Positions 26,901 to 31,309 of a stretch of 31,309 bases of DNA are shown here, one piece after another. Each line of letters opens with the position of its first letter. The stretch's first letter is position 1. A program made the translations under genes and the position numbers. Below the pieces are notes generated by a model. The model searched no databases. It saw only the letters and a list, made by a program, of their open reading frames with translations, and had not been told where the DNA came from. Source of the stretch: Clostridia bacterium (GTDB lineage: Bacteria > Bacillota > Clostridia > Christensenellales > UBA1242); NCBI GenBank assembly GCA_017503445.1, contig JAFVTB010000065.1, positions 1 to 31,309 on the forward strand, given 5' to 3'.

Positions 26901-28922
26901 GCTTGTTGTTTCATAGGCCAAACCGCTTGGGTTTGCTTGGTTTTCGGCAAAAAAGTTTTCATAATCCGTTTGGTTGTCATCGGATTTTATTATATCAAAA
27001 AATCCATATTCCACACCTGTAACACCAAGCCCTTCACGCGTAAGGGTGATGCTTGCACCCTTGGTGATTGCCACGCGGAATTGCCACGCAGCATCATTTT
27101 GACGTTCCATAAATCCAACTGCGGAATTTGTTTGCGCAGAAGGAACAAAAAACTGCACTTCATCTTCCACAAGCTCATAAATCACGCGCACAAATGCCTG
27201 CACAAAATATCCGTTTGCTTGGCGCAAAGTTATTGTGGCTGTGCCTTCCTTGCCTAAAACACTTTGGATTGTAAACTGGAAGAAATCTGTTTGTGCGATT
27301 GGGGCGCTGGTGATTTGGATCACGCTTCCACTTTGTTCAACAGAAAGGCCACGAAGATCCACCGTGTCGGCCGTGAACTGCACAACTTGCGTCATCACTT
27401 GATTGCTTTTAAGATTGTAATAATACATCACTTCGCCATTTGGGGCGGTGATTGTTTCACTGGCATTAATAAAACTCATTTCTGTTGTGCCTGCAGCGGC
27501 GCTGAACGTCAGCACTTGCTTCACAACAGGGTTTTCTTTTGCATAAATCTTCACCTGTCCGGCAAGGGCATTATGTGTGCTTGCCTTAACAAAGATTTTG
27601 CTGTCGCCACTAAACTCAACCTTTCCATCAACAAACTCAAGACCTTGTCCGTCTTCATCAAAAAATTGATATGCGCCCGCATTCACGCCAAGCTCCAAAA
27701 CCAAAAATTTTTCGGCATCTGAAACTGTTGTTGGCAAAACATTGAATGAAAGTTCAAGCCCAAGTTTGTTTTTGTATTCGTTATAAACGGTGAACTGGGT
27801 TTGATTTGAAAGTATGCCATCAACAAACAGTTGGATTTTATTCACGGTGTCCTTCACCACAACTTCAATTGGCTTGGTTGTGAAAGAAAAATCAAAATCG
27901 TTGTATTTGGCCACAAAGCAAATATCATCTTTGCCAAGGGCATCTTCCGCAGAAAGTTCAAACACATATTGTGTTGCCACAAGGTTTCCGTTGCCGTCAG
28001 TAACTTCGGTTTTCTTGCCAATTGCAAAACTGATGTATTTTGATTGTTGACCATTAGTGCTTAAAACATATGGGGTGATTGTAAGCGGCTTGTTTGATTG
28101 CACTTCAATCATAAATTCCACAGATTGCCTTGCCGCAAGGTTTGCGGAAAGTTCAATTGTTTTTGGAAACTCGTCTGTTCCTGGCTGATAAATTGGTTCA
28201 AGTTCCACGCCCGCGTATGTGATTGACTGCACAAGCACAGAATTTTCATCAAGCGGCGCCAAGACATCAACCGTCAAAATTACATCACTGCCCGCAAGGT
28301 GCGGACTTGTGGCACGAATGTCCACCGTTGGTGCGGCATAATCCTTGCCCACCAAAATCATCCCATTTGCAAGGGATATATTTGGATTTGGCACAACAAG
28401 TTCAAAATCCAAAGTTTTTTGAGTGGTGTTTGATGGTGTGAAAGCCACAAGATTTGCGCTTGCCAAATTTTTGGCTTGTCCCTTCACCACAAAAAATTGA
28501 TCCAAAGCTGATGCAGGGGAAATCATCTGCACCGGCACTTCAACCGTTACGGTGAATGTTGCACTTTTGCCGCCCTCAAGGGTTTTCACCTCCACAACCG
28601 CATTTGTGCAAACCGCACTTGCCGAGATTGAAATAACCGTTTCCTGCTGATCATTCATGCTTGTGGTGATGTTCAGTTGGGTGGCATCGGTGCTGACAGA
28701 CAATTCACGGCTTATACCTTCTGCCCCCTCCACCATCGCAATAACCTCTTTAACCTCCGAAACACCGTTTTCAATTTTCAGCACGATTTCAGAAACCGAA
28801 AGATTGACTTTCAGGTTTTCATATTTATCGCCACAGCCGGACAAACTTGCACCAAAAAACATCAGCGCAAAGCACGCCAAAAAGCCCAAAAAAACATTTG
28901 TGATTTTTGCAATTTTTTTCAT
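23958..28922 (-). CDS. N-terminal piece of giant lipoprotein A (first frame): lipobox, Ig/Big-like domains, GLUG block I
   Basis: The first 30 residues are a lipoprotein signal peptide: M-K-K, a hydrophobic core, and lipobox L-S-G-C with Cys30. The mature protein would be diacylglyceryl-anchored outside the membrane. Residues 31 to about 980 are consecutive beta-sandwich-like segments (Big-like patterns such as S-V-S-E-I-V-L-K-I). GLUG block I lies at about 985-1310 with I-G-G-I-V-G-I-N-A-G, V-G-G-I-A-G-E-N-R-G and V-G-G-L-V-G. It closes with V-W-D-A-S-G-T-L-P-V-F-K and is followed by another Big-like segment. From about residue 1620 the frame is lost: the last 30 or so residues are out-of-frame and the true protein continues in the next frame. 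ATG at 28922 is supported by GAGGGT eight bases upstream and a consensus promoter behind it. If the break is genuine, a 1,654-residue truncated lipoprotein would still be made. Confidence 0.88.
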   Translation of the reverse strand: MKKIAKITNVFLGFLACFALMFFGASLSGCGDKYENLKVNLSVSEIVLKIENGVSEVKEVIAMVEGAEGISRELSVSTDATQLNITTSMNDQQETVISISASAVCTNAVVEVKTLEGGKSATFTVTVEVPVQMISPASALDQFFVVKGQAKNLASANLVAFTPSNTTQKTLDFELVVPNPNISLANGMILVGKDYAAPTVDIRATSPHLAGSDVILTVDVLAPLDENSVLVQSITYAGVELEPIYQPGTDEFPKTIELSANLAARQSVEFMIEVQSNKPLTITPYVLSTNGQQSKYISFAIGKKTEVTDGNGNLVATQYVFELSAEDALGKDDICFVAKYNDFDFSFTTKPIEVVVKDTVNKIQLFVDGILSNQTQFTVYNEYKNKLGLELSFNVLPTTVSDAEKFLVLELGVNAGAYQFFDEDGQGLEFVDGKVEFSGDSKIFVKASTHNALAGQVKIYAKENPVVKQVLTFSAAAGTTEMSFINASETITAPNGEVMYYYNLKSNQVMTQVVQFTADTVDLRGLSVEQSGSVIQITSAPIAQTDFFQFTIQSVLGKEGTATITLRQANGYFVQAFVRVIYELVEDEVQFFVPSAQTNSAVGFMERQNDAAWQFRVAITKGASITLTREGLGVTGVEYGFFDIIKSDDNQTDYENFFAENQANPSGLAYETTSNVLDTKFLALDQIKPATVGKAWVQVVAKGLKLEETTLNGKTIFQLGEVQYKYYFLVEGYVPVQNFALSTYALNLFSQASVGFEDYHKTAADVVVSLNNATYQNITWLGASPLYQVNGKDVYKTQISDNNKTLSITALSTWIYDDAGNPVLADEVEFAFTALIKEFNTEYRLSVIVKITRAVQVEKIVAHNVNLDTGIYIPLTYDGKAITRQIVANVQVGEGGKMPHNTNLVYEFLPYITAPASAISLNKTTGLLTVAANAKEGTYGQIRIAPADRYNAQNQYAPGANDIALYFTLVVADGQSRETSFRVSSLSDFEAYAQNPNQMQHLHFTLVDNIIVNSASALDESFAISANFAGGLYGALVEGGEKAIITTTLPLFGTLSEKAVIADLMICGEVAGAGFVATENNGLIQNVVVDAQQQTGAFAKPSVLLAESQSQAIGGIVGINAGSIKNTTFAGQIIGENLLSTQSVGGIAGENRGTIDFCAVELCAYVETQGAQTQLGKIDGAAATVGGLVGKLTDGELTNSYIQSYIPLEKATQLLQGGKVGVLVGAIFGGKVNTSFGFVQNQKDMFAQMSGTENLFVENAYITYKAADDAAMLGTYFYNFVKIENTGAAGDLAAIKTNDVWDASGTLPVFKAVKLTAPITQIPDMFAGDFISANQKAILMFWQTAETLSNVEKLALANLNFVAFEDLFENAFGIRAFSNNAAVIAATPVGLQIVGTGAAQVTFYSKYNAEVLKTFEIFVINPIKNPTFIVGVNQYAQNFVLNVKTSAGAGFNVSIAQSKVLDARMIDFVTQDFDVLFDNLAITGSGSGPFTVSTATLADGKTQITYTLNIAGTNTDDILNEILGNKFSGKFTINVYRGADKIEISAADAIMQPADITTLNVQIFTDVKLEDGEGLEIVLQTFGTFPSNLFDYQINLLETKFYTSADLQTMLSDSADAKYLFITLKLSFQSIKNIVPKILQTQHLNLQSHQKPHF
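24063..24066 (-). other. First frame break in giant lipoprotein A
   Basis: The minus strand reads GCAAAATATTTGTTTATAAC. The first frame gives A-K-Y-L-F-I-T-L-K. Adding one T to the TTT run gives A-K-Y-F-V-Y-N-F-E-V-K-F-S-I-N-Q-E-Y and enters the 3,907-residue frame with no loss. The exact base is uncertain by a few nucleotides. Confidence 0.75.
24985..25980 (-). repeat. Giant A GLUG block I
   Basis: The block opens with S-S-L-S-D-F-E-A-Y-A-Q and carries three G-G-x-x-G cores, each followed by x-N-x-G and a short beta strand. It ends in V-W-D-A-S-G-T-L-P-V-F-K, the usual closing pattern of such modules. Its residue offset equals that of block I in giant B. Boundaries are approximate. Confidence 0.75.
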
Positions 28923-28936
28923 AGATTTCGACCCTC

Positions 28937-28952
28937 AAAACCGCTTGGTTTT
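28937..28952 (-). promoter_or_regulatory. Short leader hairpin before giant lipoprotein A
   Basis: A perfect 6-bp inverted repeat (AAAACC / GGTTTT, 4-nt loop) lies in the roughly 35-nt leader, immediately before the GAGGGT ribosome binding site at 28931-28936. It could modulate translation initiation, but the stem is short and only mildly stable. Confidence 0.35.
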
Positions 28953-28963
28953 TCCTTTGTTAT

Positions 28964-28993
28964 ATTATACCAAATTATGTAAAATACTGTCAA
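28964..28993 (-). promoter_or_regulatory. Consensus sigma-A promoter of the giant-lipoprotein operon
   Basis: The minus strand reads TTGACA (28988-28993), an 18-nt spacer and TATAAT (28964-28969). Both boxes are perfect matches. The predicted transcript start is near 28957, about 35 nt before the ATG. No SpoIIID-type (GGACAAG) or sporulation-sigma pattern was seen, so vegetative expression is expected despite the sporulation neighbours. Confidence 0.85.
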
Positions 28994-29270
28994 ATTAAAT
29001 GCCCGCAAAGTTTGACATTTTTCGCCCAAAATGGCGTTATTTTATGTTGTGCAAAAGCATCAAAAAAATTGCATGTTTTTTGGGTGGAATTTTTGAATTT
29101 TTAAAGCATTTTTCCATGCACTAAAAAATTTTTACCATTTTTGAAAAAGTTTTTTTGAATATAATTCTTTGTTTTTTATTATAAAAACATTTATTTTTAT
29201 TTTATTTTTTGCATTTTTATTTATTTTTTTGCAAAAAAAACAAAATTTGTTTTAAGCAAACCGATTTCAC

Positions 29271-29296
29271 AAAAACAAAATCATGCTTTTGTTTTT
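29271..29296. repeat. Perfect 10-bp A/T inverted repeat
   Basis: AAAAACAAAA at 29271-29280 and TTTTGTTTTT at 29287-29296 flank a 6-nt TCATGC loop. The stem has only one G-C pair per arm, so it is a weak terminator candidate at best. Confidence 0.45.
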
Positions 29297-29300
29297 ACAA

Positions 29301-29334
29301 TAAAAAAAATGCCCAAAATCTTCAGAAATTTTGG
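29301..29334 (-). terminator. Possible spoIIID terminator
   Basis: A 7-bp inverted repeat CCAAAAT / ATTTTGG (29313-29319 and 29328-29334, 8-nt loop) is followed on the minus strand by GCA and then T8. It is the first U-tailed hairpin downstream of spoIIID on that strand. The stem is AT-rich and lies 150 bp past the stop, so the call is tentative. Confidence 0.4.
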
Positions 29335-29346
29335 TAATTTTTTTGG

Positions 29347-29399
29347 CTTAAGAAAACATAAAAACACACGTTTCTTTTTTTATAAAACTCTTAAGAAAA
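29347..29399. repeat. 10-nt direct repeat CTTAAGAAAA, two copies 43 nt apart
   Basis: CTTAAGAAAA occurs at 29347-29356 and 29390-29399, and TTAAGAAA again at 29462-29469. The core CTTAAG is palindromic. The spacing of the first two is about four helical turns. It may be a binding site, or chance in A/T-rich DNA. Confidence 0.35.
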
Positions 29400-29483
29400 T
29401 TAAAAACTTTTGCGAAAAAAATTGATAGTTTTTTATATAAAAAAAACACATTTTTTTATCATTAAGAAATAATAAAAACAATT

Positions 29484-29741
29484 TTATTTTTTATTAAGAT
29501 TTAAAAATTTTTTCTTGGTGGCCAGGCCGCCACGAATGTGCTTTTCTGCAAAATTTTTTGCCAAAACAAATTGCACTTTTTGATAAAGCGCAAAATCAAT
29601 TTTTTGAAGCTTTTTGGACACATCATTATGCACAGTGCTTTTGCTGATTCCATAAACATCTGCAGTTTGGCGCACCGTTTGATTGGTTTGTATGATATGC
29701 TTTGCAAGACTTATCGCGCGTTGTTTTAAGATTATATTCAA
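29484..29741 (-). CDS. spoIIID: Sporulation transcriptional regulator SpoIIID
   Basis: The protein has 85 residues; B. subtilis SpoIIID has 93. The helix-turn-helix matches closely: T-V-R-Q-T-A-D-V-Y-G-I-S-K-S-T-V-H-N-D aligns with the family's T-V-R-x-x-A-x-x-F-G-V-S-K-S-T-V-H-K-D. The C-terminal H-I-R-G-G-L-A-T-K-K-K-F matches H-x-R-G-G-x-A-T-K-x-K-Y. SpoIIID is a mother-cell DNA-binding protein that activates and represses sigma-E-dependent genes. I chose a TTG start at 29741: it has GGAGGGG five bases upstream and gives the usual N terminus, whereas the longer ORF adds 18 unrelated residues with no ribosome binding site. The gene follows the acpP-like gene but is separated from it by a strong terminator, so it should have its own promoter in 29754-29828. 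That stretch is AT-rich; CATATATT at about 29769-29776 (minus strand) faintly resembles a sigma-E -10 box. Confidence 0.92.
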   Translation of the reverse strand: MNIILKQRAISLAKHIIQTNQTVRQTADVYGISKSTVHNDVSKKLQKIDFALYQKVQFVLAKNFAEKHIRGGLATKKKFLNLNKK

Positions 29742-29746
29742 CTTTT

Positions 29747-29753
29747 CCCCTCC
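29747..29753 (-). promoter_or_regulatory. Ribosome binding site fixing the TTG start of spoIIID
   Basis: The minus strand reads GGAGGGG with a 5-nt gap to TTG at 29741. It decides the start because no other in-frame start has a Shine-Dalgarno sequence. Confidence 0.85.
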
Positions 29754-29827
29754 GCAATTTTTATCAATATATGCGGAAATTTTGGGAAAAATCACAATTT
29801 TTTAAAGAAAATTTTTACCGCAAGACA

Positions 29828-29851
29828 TAAAAAAATGGCGATATACGCCAT
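29828..29851 (-). terminator. Intrinsic terminator of the acyl carrier protein gene
   Basis: ATGGCG (29835-29840), a 5-nt loop and CGCCAT (29846-29851) form a perfect GC-containing hairpin. On the minus strand it is followed by seven T residues. It starts 7 nt after the stop codon at 29858. Confidence 0.88.
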
Positions 29852-29857
29852 AATTTA

Positions 29858-30088
29858 TTAGTTCAATTTTGATTCAACCACTTTCACAACACCAGCGATC
29901 GTTTTCATTTGTTCAACTTCTTCATCCATAATGCTGATGCCAAATTCATCTTCCAGAACCATAAGCATTTCCATTATATCCAATGAATCCGCGCCCAAAT
30001 CTTCAATCAATCGTGAATCTTCGGTTATTTTTTCAACAGGTTTGCTAAGTTGTGAAGCCACAAGTTGTTTAACTTTATCAAGTGTCAT
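29858..30088 (-). CDS. acpP: Acyl carrier protein
   Basis: The 76-residue acidic protein has the ACP signature D-L-G-A-D-S-L-D-I-M-E; Ser35 would carry the 4'-phosphopantetheine arm. It follows the canonical four-helix layout: T-L-D-K-V-K at helix I, helix II after the DSL, then F-G-I-S-I-M-D-E-E-V and a hydrophobic last helix. ACP shuttles acyl chains in type II fatty acid synthesis. Start: ATG at 30088 has GGAGG eight bases upstream; the longer in-frame TTG overlaps that site and is rejected. It has its own promoter and terminator, so it is a single-gene unit. It sits between the spoIIQ-like gene and spoIIID, away from fab genes. A specialised role is possible, but the sequence looks like an ordinary fatty-acid ACP. 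Confidence 0.93.
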   Translation of the reverse strand: MTLDKVKQLVASQLSKPVEKITEDSRLIEDLGADSLDIMEMLMVLEDEFGISIMDEEVEQMKTIAGVVKVVESKLN

Positions 30089-30111
30089 TAAATTTTCCTC
30101 CAATGCATTAT

Positions 30112-30140
30112 ATTATAGCATTATTCATCACAATTGTAAA
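30112..30140 (-). promoter_or_regulatory. Sigma-A promoter with extended -10 for acpP
   Basis: The minus strand reads TTTACA (30135-30140, five of six bases of consensus), a 17-nt spacer ending in TGC, and TATAAT (30112-30117). This is a TGnTATAAT extended -10. The predicted transcript start is near 30105, just before the GGAGG site. It lies in the 61-bp gap after the spoIIQ-like gene, where no terminator is seen. Confidence 0.82.
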
Positions 30141-30149
30141 GCCAAAAAC

Positions 30150-30740
30150 TTATTTTGATTCAAATTCAAGATAATTTGCCGGATCAATCTTTTTGTTGTT
30201 TTCAATCATAGCAAAATGCAAGTGTTTTCCGTCTGCCGCTTCATTGGTTGCAGTGCTATCAGCTGCACCAAGCTCGGTTCCCGCTTTCACTTTATCACCC
30301 TCTTTCACAAGAACGGTTGAATTAAGCGAACCATACACACTTGAAAGCCCATCTGTATGCTTAATGGTGATGGTTGTGCCATAAAGACTGCTGTTTTCAA
30401 CATCCACAACTTCGCCATCTGCCACCGCAAAAACTTTCATGTCGGAACTTACAAGGTCGATACCATCATGAAATTCCCAGCGTCCAAGCGTTTTACTGAA
30501 GAACAACTCTTCGCTTGAATAATCCTTCAAAAGCTGTGCATTTGCCATTGGCATAGAGAACGTAAGCGGAATCGTACCCACGCTTACAACTGGGTTTTTT
30601 GCCGATGTGTTTACCTTTTGAACATTGGCGCTTAGCCCCGTAACCAAAATTACACCTGCAATTGCCACCACCAGCACCGCCGCCGTGGCATATGTGCCAT
30701 ATTTTTTGAACCATTGAACAATCTTGTTTTGTTTTTCCAT
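30150..30740 (-). CDS. spoIIQ: SpoIIQ-like membrane-anchored M23 (LytM) peptidase
   Basis: The protein has 196 residues: a basic cytoplasmic tail, one transmembrane helix (about 17-36), and an extracellular LytM domain. Zinc-site residues of the M23 family are all visible: H91-D-G-I-D95, H128 and H173-L-H175. A degraded site, as in B. subtilis SpoIIQ, is therefore not the case here. SpoIIQ sits in the forespore membrane and pairs with SpoIIIAH across the intermembrane space during engulfment. Identification rests on domain layout plus spoIIID two genes downstream, an arrangement common in clostridia; a vegetative cell-wall endopeptidase is the alternative. AAGGAGG a few bases before the ATG supports the start. 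It is shorter than B. subtilis SpoIIQ (283 aa), mostly in the linker. It lies 81 bp after the small lipoprotein gene on the same strand. Confidence 0.82.
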   Translation of the reverse strand: MEKQNKIVQWFKKYGTYATAAVLVVAIAGVILVTGLSANVQKVNTSAKNPVVSVGTIPLTFSMPMANAQLLKDYSSEELFFSKTLGRWEFHDGIDLVSSDMKVFAVADGEVVDVENSSLYGTTITIKHTDGLSSVYGSLNSTVLVKEGDKVKAGTELGAADSTATNEAADGKHLHFAMIENNKKIDPANYLEFESK

Positions 30741-30756
30741 ATATCCTCCTTGCCAA

Positions 30757-30785
30757 AAGTGTTGCCACTTTGCTGCATTTTAAAC
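30757..30785 (-). promoter_or_regulatory. Possible sigma-F/G-type promoter before the spoIIQ-like gene
   Basis: The minus strand has GTTTA (30781-30785), 14 nt, then GGCAACACTT (30757-30766). This fits the forespore pattern GywTA ... GgnrAnAnTw except that the gap is about two short of the usual 16. The -10 region also contains a 6-bp dyad (AAAGTG TTGC CACTTT, 30756-30771). The transcript would start very near the ribosome binding site, so the call is tentative. Confidence 0.28.
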
Positions 30786-30821
30786 ACAAAATTTTATTTT
30801 TTTCATTTTTCAAACAGTTTT

Positions 30822-31277
30822 TTAATATCCACCCAAAATAATTGGGCTGCCAACAATCACAAATTCATTTGAAAAGGCAATCTGAATGTTGATTTTTTGC
30901 CCGCCAACAAAATCAAAAAAAACTCCGCCTTGCGCAAGGCCATAATATATTGTTATATCATCTTGCATTTCGGTTTTCAAAACCCTGATTTGCGAAAGCA
31001 CATCATCCAAAACATTTTTGTTTTGATACCTGACCGAAAAGCCAAAACAGTTTGAAACATTTTTATAAACACTGGCGGCATCAAGTGCAGCGCAAGTGAT
31101 GATTGCACCATCACCATTTTTTTGAACAATTGCATTTTCAACCTGTTGCAATTGTCCGCAATAAAAACAAACGCGTGCATTTTCATCCAGCATCGCAAGA
31201 CGCGAAAGCAAATTGCCATGCAAACTGCACGCACCCAAAAGACAAAAAACAAAACCCAAAACCAAAACTTTTTTCAT
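30822..31277 (-). CDS. Small lipoprotein, unknown function
   Basis: The protein has 151 residues and begins M-K-K with a short hydrophobic stretch and lipobox L-G-A-C (Cys17), so it should be lipid-anchored outside the membrane. The mature part has a C-F-Y-C pair near residues 37-40 and an alternating beta pattern. It ends F-V-I-V-G-S-P-I-I-L-G-G-Y. I chose ATG at 31277; the ORF reaches six codons further to a TTG, and neither start has a clear Shine-Dalgarno. A YwmB-like identity is conceivable: in B. subtilis ywmB lies near murAA-spoIID-spoIIQ, and the closing G-x-P-I-I segment fits my recollection of that family. The evidence is weak and I do not assign it. It precedes the spoIIQ-like gene by 81 bp on the same strand. 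Confidence 0.7.
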   Translation of the reverse strand: MKKVLVLGFVFCLLGACSLHGNLLSRLAMLDENARVCFYCGQLQQVENAIVQKNGDGAIITCAALDAASVYKNVSNCFGFSVRYQNKNVLDDVLSQIRVLKTEMQDDITIYYGLAQGGVFFDFVGGQKINIQIAFSNEFVIVGSPIILGGY

Positions 31278-31309
31278 TTGAAAAAATATTAACAAAAAAA
31301 TATTTTTTA

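Larger units (their letters stand above)
12119..28922 (-). other. Reconstructed single gene for giant lipoprotein A, interrupted by two one-base shifts
   Basis: Three minus-strand ORFs (23958-28922, 12184-23907, 12119-12475) are best read as one gene. At each junction the upstream ORF runs into an unrelated-looking tail, while the next frame continues the same type of protein without a gap. Restoring one base near 24063-24066 gives K-Y-F-V-Y-N-F-E-V-K-F-S. Restoring one near 12664-12668 gives T-F-Q-N-T-D-G-K-I-F-S. The frame offsets at both sites equal one missing base. 16,804 nt plus two is 5,602 codons, so 5,601 residues. The start has a consensus promoter, a GAGGGT site and a lipoprotein signal. 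No other gene start lies at either internal junction. The breaks may be assembly errors or real mutations; only reads can decide. If real, the product would stop at about 1,654 residues. Confidence 0.8.
28994..29483. other. A/T-rich intergenic region without a recognisable gene
   Basis: Roughly 490 bp between the operon promoter and the spoIIID stop codon is dominated by A and T runs and has no coding-like ORF on either strand. It holds two small hairpins (29271-29296 and 29313-29334) and three copies of TTAAGAAA (29348, 29391, 29462). The base composition suggests bent DNA or an upstream element for the strong promoter, but nothing specific is identified. Confidence 0.7.

Noticed and set aside
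28994..29483. tRNA, riboswitch or small protein gene in the A/T-rich intergenic block
   Set aside because: No cloverleaf-like GC stems, no conserved riboswitch core and no ORF with a ribosome binding site could be found by eye.
28923..29483. Control of the giant operon by SpoIIID
   Set aside because: No GGACAAG-like site was seen around the promoter, which is a consensus vegetative promoter; adjacency alone is not evidence.
29742..29795. Longer 103-residue form of SpoIIID
   Set aside because: The extra 18 residues do not resemble the family, and the strong GGAGGGG site lies inside that extension, just before the TTG at 29741.

Overview
The window looks like chromosomal DNA from an AT-rich, endospore-forming Bacillota, most likely a clostridial lineage. 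Evidence: a SpoIIID-type regulator, a SpoIIQ-like M23 membrane protein, AAGGAG-type ribosome binding sites, sigma-A-like promoters, and lipoprotein signal peptides beside a membrane-anchored spore protein. Intergenic DNA is extremely A/T-rich. No tRNA, rRNA, IS element, prophage or CRISPR array was seen. The lineage call is inference; no ribosomal marker is present.

Layout. (1) Positions 1-229 (+): C-terminal end of a HAD-family hydrolase. It converges on the minus-strand block through a 13-bp-stem bidirectional terminator (228-258). (2) Positions 260-28922 (-): about 28.7 kb that reads as one transcription unit from a consensus promoter at 28964-28993. In transcription order it holds giant lipoprotein A (28922 to 12119), giant lipoprotein B (12051 to 2296, 3251 aa), a 194-aa single-pass membrane protein (2247 to 1663), and a phosphohexomutase (1666 to 260) coupled to it by an ATGA overlap. 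(3) Positions 28994-29483: very A/T-rich non-coding DNA with weak hairpins and short direct repeats. (4) Positions 29484-31277 (-): spoIIID, an acyl carrier protein gene with its own promoter and terminator, a spoIIQ-like gene and a small lipoprotein gene.

The main finding is the pair of giant lipoproteins. As sequenced, A is broken into three reading frames (23958-28922, 12184-23907, 12119-12475). The protein continues smoothly across both breaks if one base is restored at each, near 24063-24066 and 12664-12668. The restored length is exactly divisible by three and gives a lipoprotein of about 5,601 residues. A and B share one architecture: lipobox, about 950 residues of Ig/Big-like beta domains, GLUG block I, more beta domains, GLUG block II, GLUG block III. 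They align recognisably through block III, so they are diverged tandem paralogues. A carries about 2,400 further residues: GLUG blocks IV-VI and a tyrosine-rich tail without GLUG repeats.

Working model (inference): A and B are lipid-anchored at the outer face of the membrane and extend through the wall as long beta-solenoid or beta-sandwich adhesin-like fibres. The 194-aa membrane protein could be a partner. The phosphohexomutase could supply sugar phosphate for a surface glycan. The neighbouring sporulation genes have their own control and are probably not functionally tied to the giant-protein operon.
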